From Candidatus Opimibacter skivensis (GTDB lineage: Bacteria > Bacteroidota > Bacteroidia > Chitinophagales > Saprospiraceae): 64,000 nt of DNA. The stretch spans positions 55,492 through 119,491 of the forward strand of contig JADKHH010000037.1 in assembly GCA_016721905.1 (NCBI GenBank). The letters run 5' to 3'. Within the stretch, counting starts at the first letter, position 1. Each line of letters starts with the position of its first letter. Positions 9,584 through 17,294 of this stretch are shown here, piece after piece. The position numbers and the translations under genes are program-made. The notes under the pieces are model-generated. The model saw nothing but the letters and a program-made list of their open reading frames with translations, was not told the origin of the DNA and made no database searches.

Positions 9584-10339
9584 ATGACCCATCTCACAAA
9601 ATTCTGCGCATTCCTTTTGCCCCTGTTGCTATTGACCTCTTGCCGTACGGCTGTACTGACCTCTTCGTGGACCAATGACACCTATACACCACAGAAGTTT
9701 GAAAAAGTATTGGTGCTGGCTATAGCTTCCAAAACTTCTAACCGCGCGGCAGTTGAAGGCGCTATTGTTGATGAATTTAAAAAACAAGGCATCCATGCAA
9801 TATCCTCCCTGAGTGTATTTCCTGGTTCTCAAAAAGCTTTCTCAGAGCAACAAATCAAAATTTCAAAAGAAGAGCTCGCTCAAAAATTAAAAGAACAAAA
9901 CGTGGATGGGCTATTAGTCCTGAGCCTGCTAGATAAAAAAGTGGAGGAGGTCTATGTAGAAGGAAGTACGTATACTCAGTCTTCAACGATCAACCAGGGT
10001 GTCTATAGTGAGCCGGTGCAAAATCATCCTGTCTATAATCAGGATTATCGCAATAACTACAACTATCATCCTGAGGGATATCGCGACAGGTATGATCAGT
10101 ATTACAATAATTATTACACCTATTACGAGACCGTTCAGACCACTGTCACGGAGCCGGGGTATTATGAAAATCAAACAACACTATATCTCGAATCCAATTT
10201 TTACAGGGTGAGTGATGAGATGCTGGTGTGGTCAGGGCAATCTGAAGTAGTGGATGCTTCAAGTGTCACCAGTGGTGCTATCGATTGGGCTGTAGTCCTG
10301 GTCAAGGGAATGATAAAATACAATGCGATCACTCCCTGA
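9584..10339 (+). CDS. Lipoprotein with Tyr/Asn-rich low-complexity segment
   Basis: The 251-residue protein begins with a lipoprotein signal (LPLLLLTSC, Cys20). Residues ~25-115 form an alpha/beta domain (KFEKVLVLAIASKTSNRAAV...) similar in layout to DUF4136-type lipoproteins, and residues ~215-251 complete it (LYLESNFYRVSDEMLVWSGQ). Between them lies an unusual Tyr/Asn/Gln-rich stretch (about 135-185, with runs such as NYNYHPEGYRDRYDQYYNNY) that is probably disordered. Function is unknown. The gene follows the SHOCT gene on the same strand and converges on the membrane-protein gene at 10369. Confidence 0.6.
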   Translation: MTHLTKFCAFLLPLLLLTSCRTAVLTSSWTNDTYTPQKFEKVLVLAIASKTSNRAAVEGAIVDEFKKQGIHAISSLSVFPGSQKAFSEQQIKISKEELAQKLKEQNVDGLLVLSLLDKKVEEVYVEGSTYTQSSTINQGVYSEPVQNHPVYNQDYRNNYNYHPEGYRDRYDQYYNNYYTYYETVQTTVTEPGYYENQTTLYLESNFYRVSDEMLVWSGQSEVVDASSVTSGAIDWAVVLVKGMIKYNAITP

Positions 10340-10368
10340 TTTTGTTCAATGAGGGTTTTTCTTTGGTG

Positions 10369-11550
10369 TTACAGCAGGAATCCGATTATTTTCTGCAGCA
10401 CCTCTGCTGCTGAGAAATACACAAATAGAATGGGCAGAAACGGAATCGCAATGCTCACCACCAGACTGACGATGTCCCTGACCGTCACCGGCACAACGCG
10501 AAGCTGTTGCAAAACATCGTACATACTTGAATAGTCATATGCCATCGATGGATCTACCTGTCTGTCTTCGATTCGTTTTTCAAAAGGGATGTCCGTCAGC
10601 CAATCTTTTTCAAAAGTTCGACTCATCTCCGTTCCTAATTTACTCAAATGCAGCAGTCCTTTTTGTTTTGTTCTAACCAATTTTCCAATAAAGAAAAGCA
10701 GTGGAAGCAGCAGCAACAACAGGCTGAGAATAATATAACCAATAACCACACGTTGAATCAAAAGAAAATCATCTGGCGAATTCATAATCAATACGATCAG
10801 TTGTCCGGAAATCACCATACTACCGGCAAAAAAAATAGCACTAAAGCTGCGTTGAGCAAGTATAATGATGCCTAAACCAGCTGACCGGTCGGCATGGGTT
10901 GATAAGAGTTTCAATGGCGCTTTTGAAAAATGATAAAGCAGCATAATCCAGACTATGTATCGCCATAACCACTGGAGTAAGAGAAATTGGAAAAACGGTA
11001 CTGAAATAAAAGCAGCCCACTTACCTGCCAGGCTGATCATGCCACCGTCCTGTGTATTGACTAACTTCCAGGAAGTTGACCCTCCAAGTAGTTCCGTATA
11101 AGCTCCGCTTTGAGAAAGACTGAAGGCAGAACCCACGACCAGAAGGATGAGTATTATCTCCGTCAGCGATGAACATGCCAGCTTTCGCATCCTGGGTAGG
11201 GTGACCGAAATCATTTTTCGCTGCTCTTCATCATCGAGCAATGACAATGTCATATATTTCAGGACAGCGGTCGTTTTGATATCGATGACACTTCTGATCA
11301 GGATCAACACCGGTAAGGCTACGAGGATACGGGCATGCATAGCTACATCATGAAGGAAAGGCATATCGGGCCCGGAGTACAAGGTCCCTTCAATGGCTGT
11401 CAGGAGGACTAACGGAATCCAGGCTATACAAATCCCTGCAAGAGCCAGCAAGCCCTGATGATTTTGCACCCCAAACTTCATCTGCGCCTTCCGAAAAAGG
11501 CCACCTTCGATGAGTGAATATTTTTCGTCTGGGAGCAGGTTTGAATTCAT
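10369..11550 (-). CDS. Polytopic membrane protein, function unknown
   Basis: The 393-residue protein has about six hydrophobic helices (near residues 38-58, 75-95, 133-152, 180-215, 230-255 and 265-290) and a final one near the C-terminus (LVVSIAIPFLPILFVYFSAA). A soluble loop of about 60 residues lies before the last helix. I recognise no transporter signature. It lies between the HAD phosphatase gene upstream (127 bp) and the convergent lipoprotein gene. Confidence 0.6.
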   Translation of the reverse strand: MNSNLLPDEKYSLIEGGLFRKAQMKFGVQNHQGLLALAGICIAWIPLVLLTAIEGTLYSGPDMPFLHDVAMHARILVALPVLILIRSVIDIKTTAVLKYMTLSLLDDEEQRKMISVTLPRMRKLACSSLTEIILILLVVGSAFSLSQSGAYTELLGGSTSWKLVNTQDGGMISLAGKWAAFISVPFFQFLLLQWLWRYIVWIMLLYHFSKAPLKLLSTHADRSAGLGIIILAQRSFSAIFFAGSMVISGQLIVLIMNSPDDFLLIQRVVIGYIILSLLLLLLPLLFFIGKLVRTKQKGLLHLSKLGTEMSRTFEKDWLTDIPFEKRIEDRQVDPSMAYDYSSMYDVLQQLRVVPVTVRDIVSLVVSIAIPFLPILFVYFSAAEVLQKIIGFLL

Positions 11551-11676
11551 ACAGTAGAATACAGGTAAATGATGGCGGTCTTACTCCCGTAAATATACTT
11601 GAAAGGATGATCAATAGATACAAACCATGTTTACGTGATAACGTGCATTGAAACAGGTGAGCAAGGGTATAGCCTT

Positions 11677-12720
11677 TCACTCAAAACCATACAACTTCTT
11701 CCAGTCCTGCTTCATGTCCACGATCAGCCAATTGTATTTTGGCGCATCATTGAGGCCTTTGTCCAGCTTGCCGATATGCGAGGTTCTGTCATACGCCCAT
11801 TCCCTGACCTCATCGGTGTGATGCACGAGCATTCCAAACCTGGGATAGCCTGTAGCAGTAGAGGTCCATTGAAGCATTTCATAATCACCATCTGAATTGC
11901 CTGCAGTAAACACAGGCCTGCGCCCGATATGCTGTTCGATACCGACAGGCTTTCCTGCCTTATCATTGATAAAATTTACTTCAGGTAGTCTATACACTAC
12001 TGGTCCATCATCACGCATTTCATACTTCAATTTCAATGAACTGCCGATCACCTGCTCTGGTGGTATACCATAAACGGATTCCGTCCATGGTCGCATGAAA
12101 TCGATACCTCCTCCGGAAACAATGTATGTCTTATACCCATTTGATCGCAGATACGCTAGCAATTCAAGCATAGGCTTGTAGACCATTTCTGTATAAGGTT
12201 GGTTGGTTTTTGGATGACGGGAAGTGGCGATCCAGTCCTTTACGATCTTGTTGAATTCTTCCGTGGTGGTGCCTGCATGGGTGGCAATCAGCATATCCAC
12301 CATAGACTTTTCACCACCTGACAAGGCTGTCTGTACATCCCCTTCGATCGCTGCTTTAAAAGGCTGTGTGTCCTTCCATTCCGGATGCTGAGGCGCCAGC
12401 GCTTTGACACGATCCATGACAAAGGCCATCTGGAAGTACATGGGCTGTTCGCTCCACAAGGTGCCGTCATTGTCAAAGCAGGCAATACGATCAGCGACAG
12501 GAATGAAATCTATTGCACCTGCAGTCGTGGTTTTTGTTACAAAATCCACAATAGATTTTTTAGTCGCTCCTTCATTCCAGGAGGGAAGTGGATCCTTTGT
12601 TACAGCAGAAACTTCCTGCCTTGATGATGTATCTGTGGCGGGAGGAGGGGTATTACAACTTTGGGTAAATGCTGATAACACAATGATTAACAGCAATGGA
12701 AATTTTAATTTGCGTTGCAT
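11677..12720 (-). CDS. HAD-superfamily lipoprotein phosphatase
   Basis: The 347-residue protein carries a lipoprotein signal (FTQSC, about Cys22). HAD motif I is IACFDNDGTLWSE near residues 83-95, with the nucleophile Asp in FDNDGT. Motif II follows as YIVSGGGIDF (Ser, about residue 201), and motif IV as AGNSDGDYEML (Asp-Gly-Asp, about residue 275). All HAD elements are therefore present, so it should be an active periplasmic or outer-membrane phosphomonoesterase. The layout resembles phosphoserine-phosphatase-like HADs with a C1 cap. It is on the same strand as the sulfatase cluster upstream and may act with it in releasing phosphate or sulfate from extracellular esters (inference). Confidence 0.8.
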   Translation of the reverse strand: MQRKLKFPLLLIIVLSAFTQSCNTPPPATDTSSRQEVSAVTKDPLPSWNEGATKKSIVDFVTKTTTAGAIDFIPVADRIACFDNDGTLWSEQPMYFQMAFVMDRVKALAPQHPEWKDTQPFKAAIEGDVQTALSGGEKSMVDMLIATHAGTTTEEFNKIVKDWIATSRHPKTNQPYTEMVYKPMLELLAYLRSNGYKTYIVSGGGIDFMRPWTESVYGIPPEQVIGSSLKLKYEMRDDGPVVYRLPEVNFINDKAGKPVGIEQHIGRRPVFTAGNSDGDYEMLQWTSTATGYPRFGMLVHHTDEVREWAYDRTSHIGKLDKGLNDAPKYNWLIVDMKQDWKKLYGFE

Positions 12721-12795
12721 TTATTCTTTTGTCAGTTGTTCGATATCATCGAGGTCCCGAAAACGACCTGAAGCTCTTTTGGCTCTAATGAGCAT
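12721..12795 (-). pseudogene. 3' remnant of a nucleotidyltransferase (AbiEii/DUF6036-like) gene
   Basis: In the frame ending at the TAA at 12721 the sequence reads MLIRAKRASGRFRDLDDIEQ followed by LTKE. This is the characteristic C-terminal tail of small nucleotidyltransferases of this type (LI..KRASGR.kDL.DiE.L). Only these 24 codons remain, and they overlap the last codons of the small gene at 12785-12997, which normally precedes the full nucleotidyltransferase in Bacteroidota. The most likely history is an internal deletion that removed the catalytic body. It is probably non-functional. Confidence 0.6.
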
Positions 12796-12997
12796 GCTTA
12801 CGTTTAGCAAAGACGGTCTTGTCAATGGGTGTTTGAGGTGTCGTGCCGTAAAACTGGTGTATCAGATAACAGGCTGCATCAAGCCGTTCCTTAAAGGTCT
12901 TCTTTTTCCAATAAGCGACATGGTTATCTGCATCCTCAACCTTCATGGCCTGAAAGACCGTTTTGTCAAGACTATAATTTCGGGTCTCCTGGCTCAT
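12785..12997 (-). CDS. Small protein, former partner of a nucleotidyltransferase
   Basis: The 70-residue protein contains DNHVAYWKKKTFKERLDAAC followed by YLIHQFYG, a pattern (YW..kt..ERL.a...LR...YG) of a small Bacteroidota protein usually encoded directly upstream of an AbiEii/DUF6036-type nucleotidyltransferase. Here the partner is reduced to 24 codons, and this gene's last residues (FAKRKHAH) may already be shifted by the same deletion. It may be a relic or a still-expressed orphan. The start is the ATG at 12997. Confidence 0.55.
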   Translation of the reverse strand: MSQETRNYSLDKTVFQAMKVEDADNHVAYWKKKTFKERLDAACYLIHQFYGTTPQTPIDKTVFAKRKHAH

Positions 12998-13089
12998 CCG
13001 TTAAAATTAAACAAAATAACTATGATGCTATGCCTGTATGACTACTGCATCTGAAGAGGAATCTATCCAGGTCTTTGATATAAAACAAC

Positions 13090-13114
13090 AGTGGCTACCT
13101 TTTGAGTAGCCACT
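13090..13114 (-). terminator. Intrinsic terminator after the second sulfatase gene
   Basis: A 9-bp stem (13090-13098 with 13106-13114) with a 7-nt loop lies 16 bp past the stop of the sulfatase gene and is followed in that direction by a T-rich run (GTTGTTTTAT). Confidence 0.75.
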
Positions 13115-13129
13115 ATATATTATTGTTCA

Positions 13130-14758
13130 TTATTTACTGCCAGGCCCCTCCTGCAGTTTCTGCATGACCTCATCCATGTTAAAGGATGCCGCTTTCTGTC
13201 GGGGAGGGAAATCCTTAAAGGAGGTGATGAAGTTTCCAACAAAGGTCTGTGCCGGTACAAATAGAAATGCATGGTCCAATAACCAATCGTAATAGGTATT
13301 AGAGGTAACATCTGCCACTTCATACGGATCAGTCCTCAGATTAAACATCTTAGGGACACGAAGAGAGGTAAATGGTTCCGCCCATATCTGCATTGTACCC
13401 TTTTGCCTTTGCTCCATAAACACAAATTTCCAGTTGTCATATCGCAAAGAAACCAATTGGGCATCATCATTAAAATAGAGAAATGACTCGCGGGGGTTCT
13501 TTTTGGTTTGTCCGGTGAGCAAAGGCAACATATTATATCCGTCAAGATGGACTTTAAATGTTTTCCCCGCAGCAGTATATCCGGTCAGTAATTTTTCCTT
13601 TACATCAGGCACACCTGCGGCAGCCAATAATGTAGGCATCCAATCAAGATGTGCCATCATTTCGTTTGAAACAGAACCGGCAGCAATATGGCCAGGCCAT
13701 CGAACAATAGCAGGCACGCGATAAGCGCCTTCCCAATTTGTATTTTTTTCACTCCGGAAAGGAGTAGTCCCTGCATCGGGCCATGAATTTTGATGAGGAC
13801 CATTGTCGGTAGAATACATGACGATTGTGTTATCTCCAATTCCCAATTTGTCAATCATATCGAGCACTGTTCCCACATTTTTGTCATGGTCGATCATGGC
13901 ATCATGATATGGACTTTGCCAGCGGCCGGATTGGCCTTCGCTGCCGGGTTTAACATGCGTGCGGAAATGCATATGTGTAAAGTTTACCCAGAGAAAGACC
14001 GGCTTGCCGGCCTTTACTTCCTTTTCAAGATATGCCGCACTCATCTGGGCTACCTCATCATCAATAGTTTCCATTCGTTTTTTGGTGAGCGGGCCTGTAT
14101 TTTCAATTTTCTGTGTTCCGTCAGGATTCGCATAGCAATGCAATACCCCACGAGGGCCAAACTTCTCTCTGAATCCCGGAAAATCAGCCTCTGAAGGATA
14201 ATCAGGTAATTCCGGCTCTTCTTCTGCATTGAGGTGATAAAGGTTGCCATAGAATTCATCAAATCCGTGCATGGTAGGCAAATGCTCATCGCGATCCCCC
14301 AAATGATTTTTACCAAACTGCCCTGTGGCATAGCCTTGTCCTTTGAGCAACTCTGCAATCGTAGGGTCTTCTTTTTGAAGTCCTAAAGCAGCGCCAGGTA
14401 ATCCTACCTTAGTCAAACCCGTACGCAAACCACATTGACCTGTAATAAACGATGCGCGGCCTGCTGTGCAGCTTTGTTCTGCATAATAATCTGTAAAAAT
14501 CACTCCTTCCTTTGCTACTCGATCAATATTGGGTGTTCTGTAGCCCATCATCCCCATAGAGTAGGCGCTGATATTCGTTTGACCAATATCATCACCCCAG
14601 ATAATGACAATATTGGGCTTACCTGCATTCCCTTGAGCAGGTGCAGGACTGTTTGTCGTAGCCTTTGGAGCAGTTGTGGTTTTCTTCTGCTGCGCTGAAA
14701 TGGAATGGTATCCAACCGAAAGGCTAAGCACTAAAATGAAATAAATCAATCTTTTCAT
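13130..14758 (-). CDS. Secreted arylsulfatase (Cys-x-Ala-x-Arg class)
   Basis: From the ATG at 14758 the product is 542 residues. It has a type I signal peptide (MKRLIYFILVLSLSVG...ISAQ) and a Thr/Ala/Pro-rich linker. The metal-binding Asp pair is in IIWGDDIGQTN (about residues 56-57). The formylglycine site is SCTAGRASFITG (Cys97), with Ala where the first sulfatase has Pro. MYSTDNGPHQNSWPDAG supplies the other metal ligands. It is a soluble periplasmic enzyme rather than a lipoprotein. A longer start at 14803 would put a polar leader before the signal peptide and is unlikely. The two sulfatases in this window are from different branches, so they probably act on different esters. Confidence 0.9.
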   Translation of the reverse strand: MKRLIYFILVLSLSVGYHSISAQQKKTTTAPKATTNSPAPAQGNAGKPNIVIIWGDDIGQTNISAYSMGMMGYRTPNIDRVAKEGVIFTDYYAEQSCTAGRASFITGQCGLRTGLTKVGLPGAALGLQKEDPTIAELLKGQGYATGQFGKNHLGDRDEHLPTMHGFDEFYGNLYHLNAEEEPELPDYPSEADFPGFREKFGPRGVLHCYANPDGTQKIENTGPLTKKRMETIDDEVAQMSAAYLEKEVKAGKPVFLWVNFTHMHFRTHVKPGSEGQSGRWQSPYHDAMIDHDKNVGTVLDMIDKLGIGDNTIVMYSTDNGPHQNSWPDAGTTPFRSEKNTNWEGAYRVPAIVRWPGHIAAGSVSNEMMAHLDWMPTLLAAAGVPDVKEKLLTGYTAAGKTFKVHLDGYNMLPLLTGQTKKNPRESFLYFNDDAQLVSLRYDNWKFVFMEQRQKGTMQIWAEPFTSLRVPKMFNLRTDPYEVADVTSNTYYDWLLDHAFLFVPAQTFVGNFITSFKDFPPRQKAASFNMDEVMQKLQEGPGSK

Positions 14759-14987
14759 AACTGAATTTTTTACAACGATAATTATCAATTTCATGCATTC
14801 CAAATGATGCAGAAAGAATCGATGTAGTTTTAATACTACATATCTTTGGTGTTACCAGAAATCTGGTTTAGCCAACAAGGTAGTGATGACAAGCGGGAAA
14901 GAAATAAATTCAGATCATCACATGGGGTGATCCATGTCATTAGGTTTAATTAATTTAAGATCACAGGTGCCTTTAGGTATCGGCAAG

Positions 14988-15668
14988 TTAATTCATCTCG
15001 TATGCCGTCCGCACATCCTTGAACATATCATAGCTGAGGGAGAGATAAAAGATATTTGATTTCAAACCTGCATAAGGCTTATTGCCCGCACTATCCGTAA
15101 AATCCTGATTGTGGAACTCACTCAGGTAGTATTTAAACTTCAGGTTGATACCATGTGGAAACTGGATACCTGCCAGGAATCCATGTTGGAAACTTTCCTG
15201 CCGGTTACTAAACCAACCGGTGATCTTATCAATCTTATCGCCATCATCAAAGGTCTTTTCCTTGTAATGAAAAGGGAATTCAACCTCATAACCACCATAG
15301 AAAAACAAATTGGACAAATTGCCCACTTTGATCCCAACGGGGAGCGCGAGATTGTAGGAACGAAATTTCTTCTTATTGATCACGAGTGTTGCCGGATCCT
15401 GGTAGTCATCATAGATGTATCCTACATTCCGAATGGCCAACCCTGAAAAAATACCAAAATGGGGGCTCAGGTCAGAATTGATAAATGACTGCAGGTTAAA
15501 TACCGGTGACCATCGCATCAGCGAACTCGCTTCATTGCCCTGATCCTCAATCGTAGCCCAGGAAAATATCATCTCTCCGGCGACAGAGTAATACACTTTG
15601 GAAGACTGGCTATTCACCGAGGTAGTTAACAGCAAACTAAAAGCAAAAAGGGTAAGTACATTTTTCAT
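14988..15668 (-). CDS. Outer-membrane beta-barrel protein
   Basis: The 226-residue protein has a signal peptide (MKNVLTLFAFSLLLTTSVNS|QS), repeated amphipathic strands (SYNLALPVGIKVGNL, LFFYGGYEVEFPF) and a late strand NIFYLSLSYDMF. This fits an 8- to 12-stranded barrel of the OmpW/PorT-like type common in Bacteroidota. No enzymatic motif is visible. It lies upstream of the sulfatase at 13130-14758 (229 bp) and downstream of the gene at 15778, all on the minus strand. Confidence 0.6.
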   Translation of the reverse strand: MKNVLTLFAFSLLLTTSVNSQSSKVYYSVAGEMIFSWATIEDQGNEASSLMRWSPVFNLQSFINSDLSPHFGIFSGLAIRNVGYIYDDYQDPATLVINKKKFRSYNLALPVGIKVGNLSNLFFYGGYEVEFPFHYKEKTFDDGDKIDKITGWFSNRQESFQHGFLAGIQFPHGINLKFKYYLSEFHNQDFTDSAGNKPYAGLKSNIFYLSLSYDMFKDVRTAYEMN

Positions 15669-15697
15669 TTGTTATGATTTATTTTAAATATTTCCAA

Positions 15698-15777
15698 TCA
15701 ACTCATCAACCTATCAACTCATCAACCCATCAACTCATCAACTCATAAACTTATAAACTTATAAGCCCATAAGCCCC
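15698..15777. repeat. Octamer tandem array abutting a stop codon
   Basis: Exactly ten in-phase octamers fill these 80 bases: six TCAAC-type units (TCAACTCA, TCAACCTA or TCAACCCA), two TAAACTTA and two TAAGCCCM. The array ends at 15777, directly next to the stop codon (15778-15780) of the minus-strand gene. Read in the gene's direction the units are TGAGTTGA, TAAGTTTA and similar, so most begin with a stop codon. Confidence 0.9.
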
Positions 15778-16284
15778 CTATTTCTCCCTCACAAACTCCA
15801 CATCATACGTATTCTTCTCCACCGCCTGGTAATAGGTACCTACCAGATGATCTGTAGAAACCTGGTATTCCAGTCCGTATATAGAACCCGGGTAATTCAC
15901 ATCCTGCAATTCAGCCATGACATAGAGCTTACCATCTTTTTCCACCCATTCGGCACGTCCTACATGGATTGACTTTGGATTGAAATAACCCACATCCAGT
16001 TTGCCATCCGGAGATGCACTCCGTATTTCAAGGATATATCCTCCATCAGGTCGCATCCAGCGGCCAACAAGTCGATTTATTTCTGGTGCCTTAGTGGAAG
16101 GGGTGTCGGGTTTTGCTGTGGTTGCAGGATCAGTAGAAACATTTGTCGGGTCCTGTCTGAACATCGTATACAACACAAGCACCACGATCAACGCACTTAC
16201 ACTTGTGAGGATGAGTGCACGTTTTAACTTCCGGCGAGGCGGAGTAGTAATATTGCCTGGTTTTCCGCTGGTAAGTTTGGCCAT
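15778..16284 (-). CDS. Membrane-anchored protein with small C-terminal beta domain
   Basis: The 168-residue product has a basic cytoplasmic N-terminus (TPPRRKLKR), one membrane helix (about residues 24-43, ALILTSVSALIVVLVLY), a Thr/Pro linker and a C-terminal domain of about 100 residues starting LVGRWMRPDGGYILEI. That domain looks like a small beta-barrel fold (GrW.r.dGgY.L.I...G...a.Y.NP..I.V..A). I know it only as an uncharacterised Bacteroidota family. Its C-terminal domain should lie in the periplasm. The stop codon is followed immediately by the octamer array. Confidence 0.6.
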   Translation of the reverse strand: MAKLTSGKPGNITTPPRRKLKRALILTSVSALIVVLVLYTMFRQDPTNVSTDPATTAKPDTPSTKAPEINRLVGRWMRPDGGYILEIRSASPDGKLDVGYFNPKSIHVGRAEWVEKDGKLYVMAELQDVNYPGSIYGLEYQVSTDHLVGTYYQAVEKNTYDVEFVREK

Positions 16285-16311
16285 GGAGTATGTATCCGAA
16301 AATGAAAGTTA

Positions 16312-17094
16312 TTAAAAATGGTATCCAAGATGAATCGTATACCGGAAACCAAAACTCTGGGTATTAGTTGTGCCGCTCGTTTTGAAGTCAACATCATCCA
16401 ACACAAAGGTATACCCCGGAAAACGCTCCTGCAGGATTTCATCAATCTTGGCATATAAGGCGGACTCATCATCGGGATCGAGGCTCGTATCAAGTTTAGC
16501 TTCGAGCGAGTACCAGGCCACACTCGGACCGATCAACACAAAATCCAAGGCTACTCTTTTCCAGATAATAAACTGGTATCCTAACTGTGCGCCAATGGCA
16601 GTCATGTTAAACCTGAAATCTGTTTTTACTTCTCCCTGAAAACTCTCCGTATTGAGATTCCAGGTGTTTTCACGCCCCATAAATACATGTGACGCATAGG
16701 GCCCAATATAAATGCCTCGTGGAGCGCGATGTTTATTTTCAGATGCGAGGTAAAAGCGATAATCTCCGGTGATATTAAAACCCTTATCCTTTGAAGATTT
16801 GTTGAGTTGTATCAGTGAGTCATCTTCAATGCTGATCAGGTTAAATTTGGGCAAGGTGGCTAGCCCAGCATTTATTGAAAAACTCTGGTGCTGACCTATG
16901 GTGCGCTCATACCCAAGGATGAGTGACCTTTCTCCAAATATGATTGGATTGGTCAGGTTAAGCCGGATGGTGTTCTTCCGGACTCTTTCTTCTTTTACCT
17001 TTTCCTGCATGTTAAGATCATCCTGCGCACCCAGGTTGGATATCCCTATCAGGATGAAGGCCAACAACAGCGAAATAGAAGAATGCATTTTCAT
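16312..17094 (-). CDS. Porin-family outer-membrane protein
   Basis: From the ATG at 17094 the protein has 260 residues and a signal peptide (MKMHSSISLLLAFILIGISNLGAQ). It contains NPIIFGERSLILGYERTIGQ and other strand pairs characteristic of the DUF3575-like porin group, and it ends in an aromatic strand (FRYTIHLGYHF). It is 27 bp upstream of the gene at 15778, so the two are probably co-transcribed. Its promoter region contains the 44-nt G/C tract at 17190-17233, only 95 bp from the start codon. Such a tract could switch expression on and off if real. Transport substrate unknown. Confidence 0.65.
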   Translation of the reverse strand: MKMHSSISLLLAFILIGISNLGAQDDLNMQEKVKEERVRKNTIRLNLTNPIIFGERSLILGYERTIGQHQSFSINAGLATLPKFNLISIEDDSLIQLNKSSKDKGFNITGDYRFYLASENKHRAPRGIYIGPYASHVFMGRENTWNLNTESFQGEVKTDFRFNMTAIGAQLGYQFIIWKRVALDFVLIGPSVAWYSLEAKLDTSLDPDDESALYAKIDEILQERFPGYTFVLDDVDFKTSGTTNTQSFGFRYTIHLGYHF

Positions 17095-17189
17095 GATAGC
17101 TTGGTTTACCAGTCTCAAAAATAGGGCTAATATTTGAAGTTATGCTGGAGAAAAGGAGAAGGCTGAGGCGAAGGCAGTATATGACCGAA

Positions 17190-17246
<57 letters not shown>

Positions 17247-17294
17247 TGATGGCATAAATGAAAAGTTATCGTTAGAATTCTACAGAGTTATCTC

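Noticed and set aside
12721..12997. A functional toxin-antitoxin pair
   Set aside because: Only 24 codons of the nucleotidyltransferase remain, without any catalytic residue.
14759..14803. Longer start for the second sulfatase
   Set aside because: It adds MECMKLIIIVVKNSV before a complete signal peptide that begins at the ATG at 14758.
14838..14852. A TATCTTTG -7 box on the plus strand upstream of the sulfatase gene
   Set aside because: It points away from the gene and no plus-strand gene follows; probably chance.
3658..17094. A polysaccharide utilisation locus
   Set aside because: No SusC or SusD homologue and no glycoside hydrolase or lyase is present; only sulfatases, a phosphatase and small barrels.
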